From an uncultured Christensenellaceae bacterium (lineage in GTDB: Bacteria; Bacillota; Clostridia; Christensenellales; Pumilibacteraceae), in the NCBI GenBank assembly GCA_910588155.1, contig CAJUPB010000004.1, forward strand, positions 1 through 64,000: DNA of 64,000 nt, given 5' to 3'. The stretch's first letter is position 1, and each line of letters begins with the position of its first letter. Below are positions 51,174-60,501 of the stretch, one piece after another. Both the position numbers and the translations under genes were made by a program. The notes beneath the pieces are model-generated. The model was not told the origin of the DNA. It ran no database searches and was given only the letters and a program-made list of their open reading frames with translations.

Positions 51174-52880
51174 ATGCCCTCCGACGCGCTTCATTATTCA
51201 TATCTTGCCGAAGAACTCGACGCTTTGCTTTCCGACGGTAAAATAGAAAAGATTTCTATGCCGGAGAAAGACGAGATTGTTTTGGGAATTCGCGCCCGCG
51301 GCAAAAACTTTTCTTTGCTTGTTTCCGCCTGCCCGTCCGCGGCACGTTGTCACATAACGGAATCGAAAAAAGAAAACCCGACGGTCGCTCCGTCTTTTCT
51401 GATGCATTTGCGTAAACATATCGGCGGAGCAAAAATTATCGGTATATCCGCAGTACCTTTCGAGCGTGTGCTGAAAATCGAAATGCTCACGCGGAACGAA
51501 ATGGCGGACGAGGAGCACAAAACTCTCATTGCTGAAATTATGGGCAAGTACTCCAATATTATTTTGGTTTCGAAAAACGGAATCATATCCGACTGTATAA
51601 AAAAAGTGGGCGCTGACACCTCGTCCAAAAGACAGGTATTGCCTTCCCTGCGATACGAATATCCTCCCGAACAGGAAAAAATCGCACCCACATCGACAGA
51701 ACTTGCCATTGCCGAATTAAAAAACTTTACGGGCGGTGACCTTGCCTCGTATGCAATTAAAAAATTCAAAGGTTTGGCTCCCGTCAGCGCACAAGAGGCG
51801 ATTTTCTCCGCAATCGGCAAGCTCGACTCTCCCCCTTTAAGCGACGAAACGGCAAGACTCGTTGCCTCAAAACTGAAATCTCTTTACGAATGCGACAATT
51901 TGCGTCCGTGCATAAGAAAATCCGACGGATATAATGCAGACTTTTATTTTCGTCCGTACAGCCTGTTTGACGGCGAATACGTTTTTTTCGACAGTTTGAA
52001 CCAAGCCGTCGACGTATACTTTAAAGATAAGGACAAGCAAAACAGATTCAACGAAAAATCGCGTCATCTGTCCACGCTTTTGAAAAATGCAATTGTTCGG
52101 ACGGAAAAGAAACTGGAAGGCTTTTTGGAAAAATCGGAAAGCTGCAAAAATTCGGAGCTCGACAAATTGTTCGGAGAACTTCTGCTTGCGAACATTTACA
52201 AAATCAAACAAGGAATGACAAGCATCACCGTCGAAAACTGGTATGACGACAATAAGCCCGTAACCGTCGCTTTGGACAAAGACAAATCCCCGCAGGCAAA
52301 CGCACAAACCTATTTCAAAAAGTACTCGAAAAAAAAGAAAACTACGGAACAGCTTGTCCCTTTGATTGAGCAAGCAAGAGCACAGCTAGACTATTACGAC
52401 AGCGTTTTGCTTTCTTTTTCTCTGTGCAAAGAAAATTCCGAAATCGACGATTTGACGGATGAGTTGGAAAAAGCCGGACTCGTTAAAAAGCGTCAAAAGA
52501 AAGCCGCAAAAATCAAACGTCAACCCTCTCAACCCATTTGCGTTCAAATCGACGGATTCACCGTCAAAATAGGAAAAAACAATATGCAAAACGACGCCGT
52601 TACACGCTGCGCCAAATCGGACGATATATGGTTGCATACGAAAGCCATTCACGGCAGTCACGTCGTTATTTCCGCAAACGGCAAAACGGTTCCCGACGCT
52701 GTCATAAAAAAAGCAGCAGAACTTGCCGCCAGATATTCGAAAGCAGCACAGTCGCAGAACGTTCCCGTCGATTATACTCTCGCAAAATATGTCAGCAAAC
52801 CAAGCGGGTCTCCTCCCGGAAAAGTCATTTACACTCACCAAAGCACGATATTCGTAAATCCTTCGATTGCTTTCATATAA
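51174..52880 (+). CDS. rqcH: Ribosome quality control protein RqcH (NFACT family)
   Basis: The 568-residue product has NFACT-N (~1-200, starting DALHYSYLAEELDALL), a helix-hairpin-helix and long coiled-coil middle (~200-440), and the NFACT-R domain with KSDDIWLHTKAIHGSHVVI and the final VDYTLAKYVSKPSGSPPGKV. RqcH recruits tRNA-Ala to stalled 50S subunits and adds C-terminal alanine tails to mark nascent chains for degradation. That role fits its divergence from the tig-clpXP-lon proteolysis set. GAGGT precedes the ATG. Older annotations call it fibronectin-binding protein. Confidence 0.94.
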   Translation: MPSDALHYSYLAEELDALLSDGKIEKISMPEKDEIVLGIRARGKNFSLLVSACPSAARCHITESKKENPTVAPSFLMHLRKHIGGAKIIGISAVPFERVLKIEMLTRNEMADEEHKTLIAEIMGKYSNIILVSKNGIISDCIKKVGADTSSKRQVLPSLRYEYPPEQEKIAPTSTELAIAELKNFTGGDLASYAIKKFKGLAPVSAQEAIFSAIGKLDSPPLSDETARLVASKLKSLYECDNLRPCIRKSDGYNADFYFRPYSLFDGEYVFFDSLNQAVDVYFKDKDKQNRFNEKSRHLSTLLKNAIVRTEKKLEGFLEKSESCKNSELDKLFGELLLANIYKIKQGMTSITVENWYDDNKPVTVALDKDKSPQANAQTYFKKYSKKKKTTEQLVPLIEQARAQLDYYDSVLLSFSLCKENSEIDDLTDELEKAGLVKKRQKKAAKIKRQPSQPICVQIDGFTVKIGKNNMQNDAVTRCAKSDDIWLHTKAIHGSHVVISANGKTVPDAVIKKAAELAARYSKAAQSQNVPVDYTLAKYVSKPSGSPPGKVIYTHQSTIFVNPSIAFI

Positions 52881-52885
52881 AAAAT

Positions 52886-52915
52886 ACCCCGCAAATATTA
52901 ACTGCGGGGTTTAAT
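52886..52915. terminator. Bidirectional terminator between rqcH and the pyr operon end
   Basis: ACCCCGCA (52886-52893) pairs with TGCGGGGT (52903-52910); T-rich sequence follows on the plus side and TATTTTTTA on the minus side. Confidence 0.8.
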
Positions 52916-52933
52916 TAAAATCAAACATTTGAT

Positions 52934-53251
52934 TTACGCCACAAGCGACCAAATGAAACCGAATACGGAAAGAGCAAAAATCACGCTCATCACGCACACG
53001 TTCACAATCGCGTTTTTATATTCGGGCGCACGGTGATTTATGCCGCTGACAAGAATCAAAACAGCTCTGACGATTGCAAGCGCCGAAGCGACCGCATAGA
53101 TGCCGAAACCTATCGTAAGCACCAATTCCGTAGTGCAAAGTCCTACGATTATCATAACTGCGCCTATGAGCATCAGTATGTCGCAAATCTGTCTCAACCC
53201 GAAATTAGAAAAATATGCCGCTATAAAATTCTTTTTTTTAGCTTTTGCCAT
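52934..53251 (-). CDS. Small polytopic membrane protein
   Basis: The 105-residue product has a basic N-terminus (MAKAKKKNF) and three to four membrane helices (~17-38, ~42-68, ~80-103). I recognise no family. ATG 53251 is preceded by AAGGAAGT. It partly overlaps the region upstream of, and lies 22 bases after, the other small membrane protein gene, and both trail the pyr operon. The pair may form a small membrane complex; no link to pyrimidine synthesis is evident. Confidence 0.7.
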   Translation of the reverse strand: MAKAKKKNFIAAYFSNFGLRQICDILMLIGAVMIIVGLCTTELVLTIGFGIYAVASALAIVRAVLILVSGINHRAPEYKNAIVNVCVMSVIFALSVFGFIWSLVA

Positions 53252-53273
53252 TATTATTACTTCCTTATTCGAA

Positions 53274-53588
53274 TTACCATAACGTCGGCATCGCAAAACC
53301 GAGTATCTGGAAAACAATGACTATGATAACCGCCACTACCCAAACGATAAACCAAGTACGATTGCGCATACGTGCGTCGTAATATGAATACCAGCACAAT
53401 ACGATAAGACCGATTGTCATTGCAATACCTTTGATGTATCCCGCAATTGCCGCGAACTCTTTCCACCAACCGAGAACCGCACCTATCGCAATTGCAAGAG
53501 CAATCATCAGCACGACTATATAGGAAAGCGTGCGCAAGAATCCCGGGATTGTGTAAGTGTATGTTCTTCTCGTTCTTTTAGTAGCCAT
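53274..53588 (-). CDS. Small four-helix membrane protein
   Basis: The 104-residue product has an Arg/Thr/Tyr-rich N-terminus (MATKRTRRTYTYTI) and about three to four membrane helices with several tryptophans (VLGWWKEF, TWFIVWVVAVIIVIV). I recognise no family. GGAGGTG lies before the ATG, and the gene starts 27 bases after pyrE ends, so it is probably read with the pyr operon. Confidence 0.7.
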   Translation of the reverse strand: MATKRTRRTYTYTIPGFLRTLSYIVVLMIALAIAIGAVLGWWKEFAAIAGYIKGIAMTIGLIVLCWYSYYDARMRNRTWFIVWVVAVIIVIVFQILGFAMPTLW

Positions 53589-53615
53589 ATAGCACCTCCG
53601 AAAATCGTTATAAAT

Positions 53616-54197
53616 CTATTTTAAACCTCTGCTGCCGGGTTTATACGGAATACTTCCGTCTTTGCAAAGCGGACATTCCGCTGCCTCGTAGCTTTTTACT
53701 TCCATTGTCAAAAGCGCACGATACGGCACGCCGAAATCAACATTGCCGTTGCTTCTGTCGACGATACTTGCCACAGCCACAACTTCGCAGCCTGCTTCCC
53801 TCGAAAGTTCCACGACTTCTTTTACGGAACCTCCCGTCGTAACCACGTCTTCGACAACTATGACTCTCTGCCCCTTTTCAAGCTTGAAACCGCGACGCAA
53901 AGTCATTTTTCCGTCCGTTCTTTCGGCAAAAAGATTTCTGACGCCGAGCTTACGAGCCACCTCATATCCCATTATAATACCGCCGACTGCGGGAGATACG
54001 ACTACGTCGGGTTTGAATTCTTTGAGTCTATCGGCGAGTTCTCCGCACAGCGTTTCGCTCTCTTTCGGGTCGACAAACAGCTTTGCGCACTGCATATAGG
54101 TATCGCTGTGTCTGCCGCTGGTCAAAAGAAAATGACCGTGCAATATACCCTCCGTCCTTTTAAAGGCTTCCAATATCTGCGAATCCGTCAGTGCCAT
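53616..54197 (-). CDS. pyrE: Orotate phosphoribosyltransferase PyrE
   Basis: The 193-residue type I phosphoribosyltransferase joins orotate and PRPP to form OMP. The PRPP-binding motif VIVVEDVVTTGGSVKEV near residue 115 and the loop FAERTDGKMTLRRGF are typical. AAGGAGG precedes the ATG. It is the last pyrimidine gene of the operon, after pyrD. Confidence 0.95.
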   Translation of the reverse strand: MALTDSQILEAFKRTEGILHGHFLLTSGRHSDTYMQCAKLFVDPKESETLCGELADRLKEFKPDVVVSPAVGGIIMGYEVARKLGVRNLFAERTDGKMTLRRGFKLEKGQRVIVVEDVVTTGGSVKEVVELSREAGCEVVAVASIVDRSNGNVDFGVPYRALLTMEVKSYEAAECPLCKDGSIPYKPGSRGLK

Positions 54198-54242
54198 TCT
54201 CGGCTGTCCTCCTTGAAAATCACAATGCCCGCAACAGGCTTT

Positions 54243-55151
54243 TTAAGGTAGTATAAGCGAACCGATAATATCGTTCACGTCGCTTATTTTACAATATTTC
54301 ATTTCTTTTGTCAACTCATTCACTATATTAAAAGCCGCCATAGGGTCGAAAATATTGGCAGACCCAACTTGAACCGCCGTCGCTCCCGCAATCATAAACT
54401 CTATCGCGTCGGCAGCCGACATAATCCCGCCCAAACCTATAATGGGTATCCGTACTTTACGATACACTTCGCTGACCATACGCAAGGCAATCGGTTTCAC
54501 GCACGGACCGCTCAAACCTCCCGTCACATTCGCAAGCACGGGTTTTCTCGAAAATCGGTCAATCGCCATTCCCGTAACCGTATTTATCAGCGATACGGCA
54601 TCTGCGCCGCCGTCCTGTGCCGCAAGAGCATTAACAGCTATGTCCGCAACGTTCGGAGACAATTTGACAATCAAGGGCTTCTTGCAAACCTTTTTGACTC
54701 TCTCGGTAATTTTCCGCACACTTTCGGGATATATGCCGAAAGCCATACCTCCCGCTTTGACGTTTGGACAACTGATGTTCATTTCCACCATCTGCGCCTG
54801 CGTTTCGTTCACCTTTTCCGCGACATAGACATAATCGTCTTCGCAAGAGCCTGCGATATTGACTATCGTCACAATATCTTTTCTCTCCAAAAACGGCATA
54901 TCGTCTTTCACAAAAGTATCCACGCCGGGATTTTGAAGTCCGACGCTGTTCAGCATACCCGAAGGCGTTTCGGCGATTCTCGGCGAAGCATTGCCCTTTC
55001 TCGGCTCTTTGGTTACACCTTTTGTGCATATACCGCCCAAAACGGAGATATCATAAAACCTGTCGTATTCCTGACCGAATCCGAAAGTACCGCTTGCCGT
55101 TATAATCGGATTTTTAAACTCGACGCCTGCTATTTTGACTGCGGTATTCAT
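54243..55151 (-). CDS. pyrD: Dihydroorotate dehydrogenase class 1B catalytic subunit PyrD
   Basis: The 302-residue FMN enzyme oxidises dihydroorotate. The catalytic Cys lies in NISCPNVKAGG, with the FMN phosphate site GLGGIMSAADAIEFMIAGA near the C-terminus. Class 1B enzymes pass electrons to PyrK, whose gene overlaps this start by ATGA. I use ATG 55151, with GGAGGA upstream; the 14-codon extension lies inside pyrK. Confidence 0.96.
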   Translation of the reverse strand: MNTAVKIAGVEFKNPIITASGTFGFGQEYDRFYDISVLGGICTKGVTKEPRKGNASPRIAETPSGMLNSVGLQNPGVDTFVKDDMPFLERKDIVTIVNIAGSCEDDYVYVAEKVNETQAQMVEMNISCPNVKAGGMAFGIYPESVRKITERVKKVCKKPLIVKLSPNVADIAVNALAAQDGGADAVSLINTVTGMAIDRFSRKPVLANVTGGLSGPCVKPIALRMVSEVYRKVRIPIIGLGGIMSAADAIEFMIAGATAVQVGSANIFDPMAAFNIVNELTKEMKYCKISDVNDIIGSLILP

Positions 55152-55915
55152 AAAACCAAATCCTCCAATTTGAAAACGGGACCGTCGGCGCAAGCACGTT
55201 TCATAGCAACCGAACCGTCAGCTTGTTTCACCGCGCACGCACAAACCAAACAGGCGCCCACGCCGCACCCCATTCTTTCCTCCGTAGACGCATATGCCGC
55301 CAAATTGTATTTGAGAGCAAGACGAGCCGCTGCTTTCAGCATCGGTCGCGGTCCGCAAGCAAGCAATACGTCGGGTTGAATCTCTTGCAGTCTCTTTTCG
55401 AAAGCCTCCGTCGGAAATCCTTTCTCGCCGTAACTGCCGTCGTCCGTGGTTATGACGGTAAGTCGACTGTTTTCGGACATCTCGCTTTCAAACGCAACTT
55501 TCGATTTGTCGCCGAACCCGAAGAATGCATAATAATCTCTGTTCGGATATGTAATCGGCACATATGCAAGAGGCGCGCATCCGACCCCGCCGCCCAAAAG
55601 CACGATTTTCTTATGCTTCTCCTCCAACGTCCAACCATTGCCGAGAGGCAACGTGACTTTAAACTCGTCGCCTTTTTTCAATCCTATCATCTCTTTCGTT
55701 CCCTTTCCGACGACGGCGTAAGCCACCGTCACCGATTCGGCATCGAACTTATACAGACAAAACGGACGGCGCAATAACAGTCCCGGAACTTGCAGTTGAA
55801 GAAACTGTCCGCATTTCATTTGCTCGAACTTTCCGACTTTCGGCGCGAACGAAAGCTCGTATAAATCTTCCGCCACTCTTTTGTTTTCCGTTACGCGAAC
55901 GAGGTAATCTTTCAT
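55148..55915 (-). CDS. pyrK: Dihydroorotate dehydrogenase electron-transfer subunit PyrK
   Basis: The 255-residue product has a ferredoxin-reductase-like FAD domain (LLRRPFCLYKFD), an NAD-binding domain (IVLLGGGVGCAPL) and a C-terminal [2Fe-2S] site (MGCGVGACLVCAC plus a later Cys). It carries electrons from PyrD to NAD. CGGAGG precedes the ATG. Adjacent pyrD supports the pairing. Confidence 0.95.
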   Translation of the reverse strand: MKDYLVRVTENKRVAEDLYELSFAPKVGKFEQMKCGQFLQLQVPGLLLRRPFCLYKFDAESVTVAYAVVGKGTKEMIGLKKGDEFKVTLPLGNGWTLEEKHKKIVLLGGGVGCAPLAYVPITYPNRDYYAFFGFGDKSKVAFESEMSENSRLTVITTDDGSYGEKGFPTEAFEKRLQEIQPDVLLACGPRPMLKAAARLALKYNLAAYASTEERMGCGVGACLVCACAVKQADGSVAMKRACADGPVFKLEDLVL

Positions 55916-55929
55916 AGTATTCCTCCGTA

Positions 55930-56838
55930 CTATCTGTTTAAAAGCGCTTTATTGATGTCCTCGCGCATATCTTCGGCAGCTGCCTCAGCGGCTTTACCGG
56001 CCGACAGTCCGCGATACTTTTCGTTTTTGTAAGCACATATTATTCCGCGCGAGCTATTGACAATCGCCCCCAATCCTTTTTCGTCGAAACAAACCGTCAA
56101 ATCTTTCGCAGTGCCGCCCTGCGCTCCGTATCCCGGCACCAAAAAGAAAGTATGAGGCATAATTTTGCGCAGACGTTCCGCCTGTTTCGGATGAGTCGCT
56201 CCGACGACGGCGCCCACATCGGTGTATCCGTATTTTCCGACAAGCGGCTCGCCCCACTTTTCCACAAGTGCGGCAACGCTTTCGTAAAGCGTTTCTCCGC
56301 TTTCGAACACGCGGTCTTGAAGTTGTCCCGAGGACGGATTGGAAGTCTTGACAAGCGCGAATATTCCCTTATTGTTTTCCTTGCAACCGTTCACAAAAGG
56401 CTTTATCCCGTCTTCGCCCAAATATGCGTTTACCGTTATAAAATCGCTCTCAAACGCCGTAAAGCGTTTGCCGCCGACGTTTACGCCGCCTATGTAGGCA
56501 TTGGAATAACACGTTGCCGTCGAACCGATATCGTTCCTCTTGACGTCGGAAATAACTATAAGTCCCCTTTCTTTTGCCATTTCCAATGTTTTCTTGAACG
56601 CCGCCATTCCTTCCACCCCGTACATTTCGTAATATGCGACCTGTACTTTGACGGCAGGAACGATTTTATAAAGATTTTCTATGAGTTCCGCATTGAAATC
56701 GACAATAGCCGCCGCGGCATCGGAAAGCGAAGAACATTTGCTTTTGACATTCTCTGGCAGATAATCGAAGCTCGTATCTATGCCCGCAACGGACGGATTG
56801 TCTGTTGATTTGATTTTTTCTATAAGTCTGTCAATCAT
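55930..56838 (-). CDS. pyrF: Orotidine 5'-phosphate decarboxylase PyrF (long type)
   Basis: The 302-residue product decarboxylates OMP to UMP. Catalytic motif ISDVKRNDIGSTA near residue 95 and phosphate-binding VPGYGAQGG near 230 identify the longer PyrF group (about 300 residues) found in clostridia, mycobacteria and others. AAAGGAG precedes the ATG, which overlaps the pyrC stop by four bases. Confidence 0.94.
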   Translation of the reverse strand: MIDRLIEKIKSTDNPSVAGIDTSFDYLPENVKSKCSSLSDAAAAIVDFNAELIENLYKIVPAVKVQVAYYEMYGVEGMAAFKKTLEMAKERGLIVISDVKRNDIGSTATCYSNAYIGGVNVGGKRFTAFESDFITVNAYLGEDGIKPFVNGCKENNKGIFALVKTSNPSSGQLQDRVFESGETLYESVAALVEKWGEPLVGKYGYTDVGAVVGATHPKQAERLRKIMPHTFFLVPGYGAQGGTAKDLTVCFDEKGLGAIVNSSRGIICAYKNEKYRGLSAGKAAEAAAEDMREDINKALLNR

Positions 56839-58106
56839 TGTCTTATCTCCTTTTCTTTGCCGTTCACAAACACATTTTTAACTTTGCCTTTCAACTTCCA
56901 GCCGTTAAACACGCTGTTTTTGCCTTTTGACACAAATCTGGAACTGTCCACCTCATATTCGGCGTCGAGGTCCACTATTGCTATATCGGCAACGCCGCCT
57001 TCGGTCACGACTCCGCCCTCTATTCCGAGAATATCCGCAGGATTCAGACTCATCAGCCTGACAAGGTCGTCAAGCTCTATATGCCCCGCATCCACCAGAT
57101 AAGTATACGCGACGGAAAAAGCCGTTTCGAAACCCGAAGTGCCGTTCGGCGCAAGGTCGAACTCACGATTCTTTTCGTCGACGTGGTGCGGAGCGTGGTC
57201 GGTGGCGATGACGTCTATTGTTCCGTCTTTTATACCGTTTATAATAGCGTCCACGTCCGATTGAAGCCGTAACGGAGGATTGATTTTCGCATTTGTGTTA
57301 AAACTCAATATCTCGTCGTCGGTAGCGGAAAAATAGTGAGGACAAGTTTCGCAAGTGACTTTCACGCCCCTCTTTTTTGCCGCCGAAACAAGAGCCACGC
57401 TGCCCGCCGTACTGACGTGAGCGATATGAACTCTTGCCCCCAGCGCTTCGGCAATCAAAATCTCACGTGCGACGATAACTTCTTCCGCCGCACGGATGTT
57501 TCCGCGCAAACCGACGACCGTCGCATTGAAACCTTCGTTGACGACGCCGCCCGCGACAAGCGACAAATCTTCGCAATGACTGATGATAAGTCCGTCGATG
57601 CCGGACGCATACTCCAACGCCAAACGCATAACGTTGGAATTAGACACGGGTCTGCCGTCGTCGGAAAAAGCTATTGCGCCGGCTTCTTTGAGCTTACCCA
57701 TTTCGGTAAGTTCCTCGCCCAACTGTCCTTTGGTAACGGCAGCTATCGGATAAACTTTGCAATTGTCTATTTCCGCGGCTCTGTCCACGATATATTTTAT
57801 GACGGCAACGTTATCGACGACGGGATTGGTGTTCGGCATACAGGCAACGGAAGTAAAACCTCCTTGAAGAGCCGCTCTTGTTCCGCTTTCGATATCTTCT
57901 TTATACTCATATCCCGGTTCGCGCAAATGGCAGTGCATATCGACGAATCCGGGCAGCACAACAAGTCCTTCGGCATTAACCTCTCTGTCCGCATTTACGG
58001 TCAAGTTTTCTCCGATGCGAGATACCGTGCTTCCCTCTATATAGACGTCCAACTTTTTAAGTCTGCCGCCGCGCAATAAAAATCCGTTTTTAATCAAAGT
58101 GTTCAT
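56835..58106 (-). CDS. pyrC: Dihydroorotase PyrC (class I)
   Basis: The 423-residue amidohydrolase closes carbamoyl-aspartate to dihydroorotate. Metal-binding motifs: DMHCHLREPG near residue 56, SHCEDLSL, IAHVSTAGS and the catalytic Asp in ATDHAPH near 300. Overlaps of 4 bases on both sides (with pyrB and pyrF) indicate tight coupling. GGGAGAG precedes the ATG. Confidence 0.95.
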   Translation of the reverse strand: MNTLIKNGFLLRGGRLKKLDVYIEGSTVSRIGENLTVNADREVNAEGLVVLPGFVDMHCHLREPGYEYKEDIESGTRAALQGGFTSVACMPNTNPVVDNVAVIKYIVDRAAEIDNCKVYPIAAVTKGQLGEELTEMGKLKEAGAIAFSDDGRPVSNSNVMRLALEYASGIDGLIISHCEDLSLVAGGVVNEGFNATVVGLRGNIRAAEEVIVAREILIAEALGARVHIAHVSTAGSVALVSAAKKRGVKVTCETCPHYFSATDDEILSFNTNAKINPPLRLQSDVDAIINGIKDGTIDVIATDHAPHHVDEKNREFDLAPNGTSGFETAFSVAYTYLVDAGHIELDDLVRLMSLNPADILGIEGGVVTEGGVADIAIVDLDAEYEVDSSRFVSKGKNSVFNGWKLKGKVKNVFVNGKEKEIRQ

Positions 58107-59026
58107 TTTCTCTCTCCCGTCAATAAATGCATTATCGCCATTCTGACCGCCACGCCGTTTGTTACCTGTTTGAGTATTCTGCTCGAATCTCCGTCCGCCG
58201 CAACGGAACTCACCTCAACGTTACGATTGAGAGGTCCCGGGTGCATAAGTATGGCTCCCGAATCCGCTTTCGCCATACGCTCGTCGGTTATCCCGTAAAA
58301 CTTCATATATTCGGAAACGCTCGGCAACAGTTTTGATTTCTGTCTTTCCAACTGAACGCGCAACCCCATAACCACGTTTGCACCTACAACGGCCTCGTCT
58401 ATATCGTCGCACACCTGCACTCCCATTTTCTCTATTTCCATAGGAAGCAGCGTCCGAGGAGAAACTACGGTCACGTGAGCGCCGAGCTTGGACAGTCCCC
58501 AAATATTGCTGCGCGCCACACGCGAATGTTTGACGTCGCCGGCTATAACCACTTTGAGTCCTCTCAACTCGTCTCCGAACTCCTCTCTCATAGTGAAAAT
58601 ATCCAACAGCGCCTGCGTGGGGTGTTCGTTCATTCCGTCGCCGGCGTTTATGACGCTTGCCTTGACATTTCGCGCCAAAAGAACGGGCGCGCCCGACATA
58701 TTGTGTCTCAAAATAATTATATCCGTCAAAAGCGCGTCGAGATTCAAACCCGTATCTATCAGCGTTTCTCCCTTTTGAACGGACGATACCGCCGCAGAAA
58801 CGGAAGTACAATTTGCGCTCATAATTTTCGCCGCTGTTTCGAAAGATACTCTCGTGCGCGTACTGTTCTCGTAAAACAGCGTCACGACGTTCTTACCGAC
58901 AAGATGCTGCGTCTTTTTGACGTCGTTTTTCAACATCTCTTTCATTTCGACGGCAGTTCCGAGAATCTGCAATATTTCCTCTCTGCTGACGTCGCGTAAG
59001 CCCAATAAATCTTTTCTTTTAAGCAC
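58103..59026 (-). CDS. pyrB: Aspartate carbamoyltransferase catalytic subunit PyrB
   Basis: The 307-residue enzyme makes carbamoyl-aspartate. The carbamoyl-phosphate motif FYENSTRTRVSFE near residue 50 and MHPGPLNRNVEV near 265 are signatures. I use GTG 59024-59026, which starts MLKRKDLLGLRDVS like relatives and has GGAGG five bases upstream; the TTG four codons earlier would put that site inside the gene. No pyrI regulatory subunit gene follows. Confidence 0.95.
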   Translation of the reverse strand: MLKRKDLLGLRDVSREEILQILGTAVEMKEMLKNDVKKTQHLVGKNVVTLFYENSTRTRVSFETAAKIMSANCTSVSAAVSSVQKGETLIDTGLNLDALLTDIIILRHNMSGAPVLLARNVKASVINAGDGMNEHPTQALLDIFTMREEFGDELRGLKVVIAGDVKHSRVARSNIWGLSKLGAHVTVVSPRTLLPMEIEKMGVQVCDDIDEAVVGANVVMGLRVQLERQKSKLLPSVSEYMKFYGITDERMAKADSGAILMHPGPLNRNVEVSSVAADGDSSRILKQVTNGVAVRMAIMHLLTGERK

Positions 59027-59041
59027 CTTGACCTCCAATCA

Positions 59042-59557
59042 TCACTCGTCCGCGCCGTACACGTCCACGCGGTCTTCTCCGTCGATTTTCCCGACGGACA
59101 CGCTTACAATATCGTTCTTACCCAACTCCGCCTTGACACCGACATAATCGGGAGAAAGCGGCAAGGCTTTGCCTCCTCGATCCACCATAACCGCAAGCCG
59201 CACTTTTTCGGGGCGTCTCGCCCGCACTACTGCGTCTATTGCCGCCCGTGCGGTATAGCCCGTATACAATACGTCGGTTACTATAACAACGGACAGACCG
59301 CCGACGCGCTCTGCAGTAATTTCGGCTCTTTCAACTTTTTCGCCGTCGAAATCAGGCAATTCTATCATCGGCACCTTGACGCATTCGACCGCTTCTATAA
59401 CCGATGCTATATCCCGCGCGATTGGCACACCGCGCTTGCCTATTCCGACAAGCGTCAGCCTGTCAGCGCCGCGATTATCCTCGATTATCTCGTTTGCCAT
59501 TCGGATAATCACGCGGCGCATTTGTCTGGCGTCCATCAAAGTTGCTTTCAATCTCAT
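59042..59557 (-). CDS. pyrR: Bifunctional pyr operon regulator / uracil phosphoribosyltransferase PyrR
   Basis: The 171-residue product has the PRPP motif VIVTDVLYTGYTARAAIDA near residue 92 and the N-terminal MDARQMRRVIIRMANEI of PyrR. PyrR binds UMP and an RNA anti-antiterminator to attenuate pyr genes. The longer upstream frame is the shadow of rluD; ATG 59557 overlaps the rluD stop. I see no PyrR-binding loop or terminator between pyrR and pyrB (only 15 bases apart) or before pyrR, so its RNA target must lie elsewhere. Confidence 0.93.
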   Translation of the reverse strand: MRLKATLMDARQMRRVIIRMANEIIEDNRGADRLTLVGIGKRGVPIARDIASVIEAVECVKVPMIELPDFDGEKVERAEITAERVGGLSVVIVTDVLYTGYTARAAIDAVVRARRPEKVRLAVMVDRGGKALPLSPDYVGVKAELGKNDIVSVSVGKIDGEDRVDVYGADE

Positions 59558-60501
59558 ACGGCGCCCGCCTCGCTTTCTTTTTTCAAAATGTCGTATACTG
59601 CCGCAAACTTGTTCGGAAGCGGTGCGGTAAAAGTCATTGCTTCTCCGCTTCTCGGATGCGCCACGGTCAGGCTTTGCGAATGAAGCAACTGTCCGTCGAG
59701 AGAGGAAAATCTTTTGCTTGCGCTTCCGTACACTTTGTCGCCGAGCACGGGATGTCCCAAATATTTCGCGTGAACGCGAATCTGGTGAGTCCGCCCCGTA
59801 TGAAGATTGAATTCCGCAAAACAGTTTTGCTTGAAACGCTTTAAAACTCGATATTCCGTTATGGCGACTCTGCCCTCTTTCACGACTGCCATAATCTTCC
59901 TGTCTTTTTCGCTCCGCCCGATAAACGTCGTCAGCATACCCTTGTCGTCCCGCAGATTGCCCTCCAAAATTGCAACATACAATTTGCGCACAGTTCTGTC
60001 GGAAAACTGTTTCGACAGAGACGCGTGCGAAAAATCGTTTTTGGCGACAATCATAACCCCGCTCGTATCTTTGTCCAAACGGTGAACAATCCCCGGACGG
60101 TATGCCCCGTTTACGGAAGAAAGCGACGTTCCGCGCCACAGCAATGCGCTCACGAGAGTATCGTCCGTATTGCCTGCGCCAGGATGAACCGTGAGTCCCT
60201 GCTGCTTGTTTACGACTATGACATCGGCGTCCTCGTACAGAATATCCAGAGGTATTTCTTTCGGCGTCAAAACCATATCGTTTTGAGCATCTTCGACGAG
60301 AGTTATCACGTCGTTTTCTTTCAGAATACGACCGCATTTGCATTCTGCGCCGTTTACAAGCACCTTGCCGGCGTCTACGAGCTTTTTGATACGTGAACGC
60401 GTATGCTCCGTTTCCGCCGTCAGATACACGTCTAAACGCAAACTTTCGCCGTTTTCGACAAAAAATTCTCGCGTCTCTTCGCCGTTAAAACCGTCGGTCA
60501 T
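59554..60501 (-). CDS. RluA-family 23S rRNA pseudouridine synthase (RluD/YlyB-like)
   Basis: The 315-residue product has an N-terminal S4 RNA-binding domain (~20-75, RLDVYLTAETEHTRSRIKKL) and the RluA catalytic motif HRLDKDTSGVMIVAK with the active-site Asp near residue 142. It likely modifies 23S rRNA. The gene lies between lspA and pyrR as in Bacillus (lspA-ylyB-pyrR), which supports YlyB equivalence. It overlaps both neighbours by 4 bases. Confidence 0.93.
   Translation of the reverse strand: MTDGFNGEETREFFVENGESLRLDVYLTAETEHTRSRIKKLVDAGKVLVNGAECKCGRILKENDVITLVEDAQNDMVLTPKEIPLDILYEDADVIVVNKQQGLTVHPGAGNTDDTLVSALLWRGTSLSSVNGAYRPGIVHRLDKDTSGVMIVAKNDFSHASLSKQFSDRTVRKLYVAILEGNLRDDKGMLTTFIGRSEKDRKIMAVVKEGRVAITEYRVLKRFKQNCFAEFNLHTGRTHQIRVHAKYLGHPVLGDKVYGSASKRFSSLDGQLLHSQSLTVAHPRSGEAMTFTAPLPNKFAAVYDILKKESEAGAV

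Noticed and set aside
59027..59041. PyrR attenuator between pyrR and pyrB
   Set aside because: The spacer is only 15 bases, too short for a binding loop and terminator.
59558..60343. N-terminal extension of pyrR to 433 codons
   Set aside because: This part is rluD in another frame; pyrR starts at 59557 with a family-typical N-terminus.
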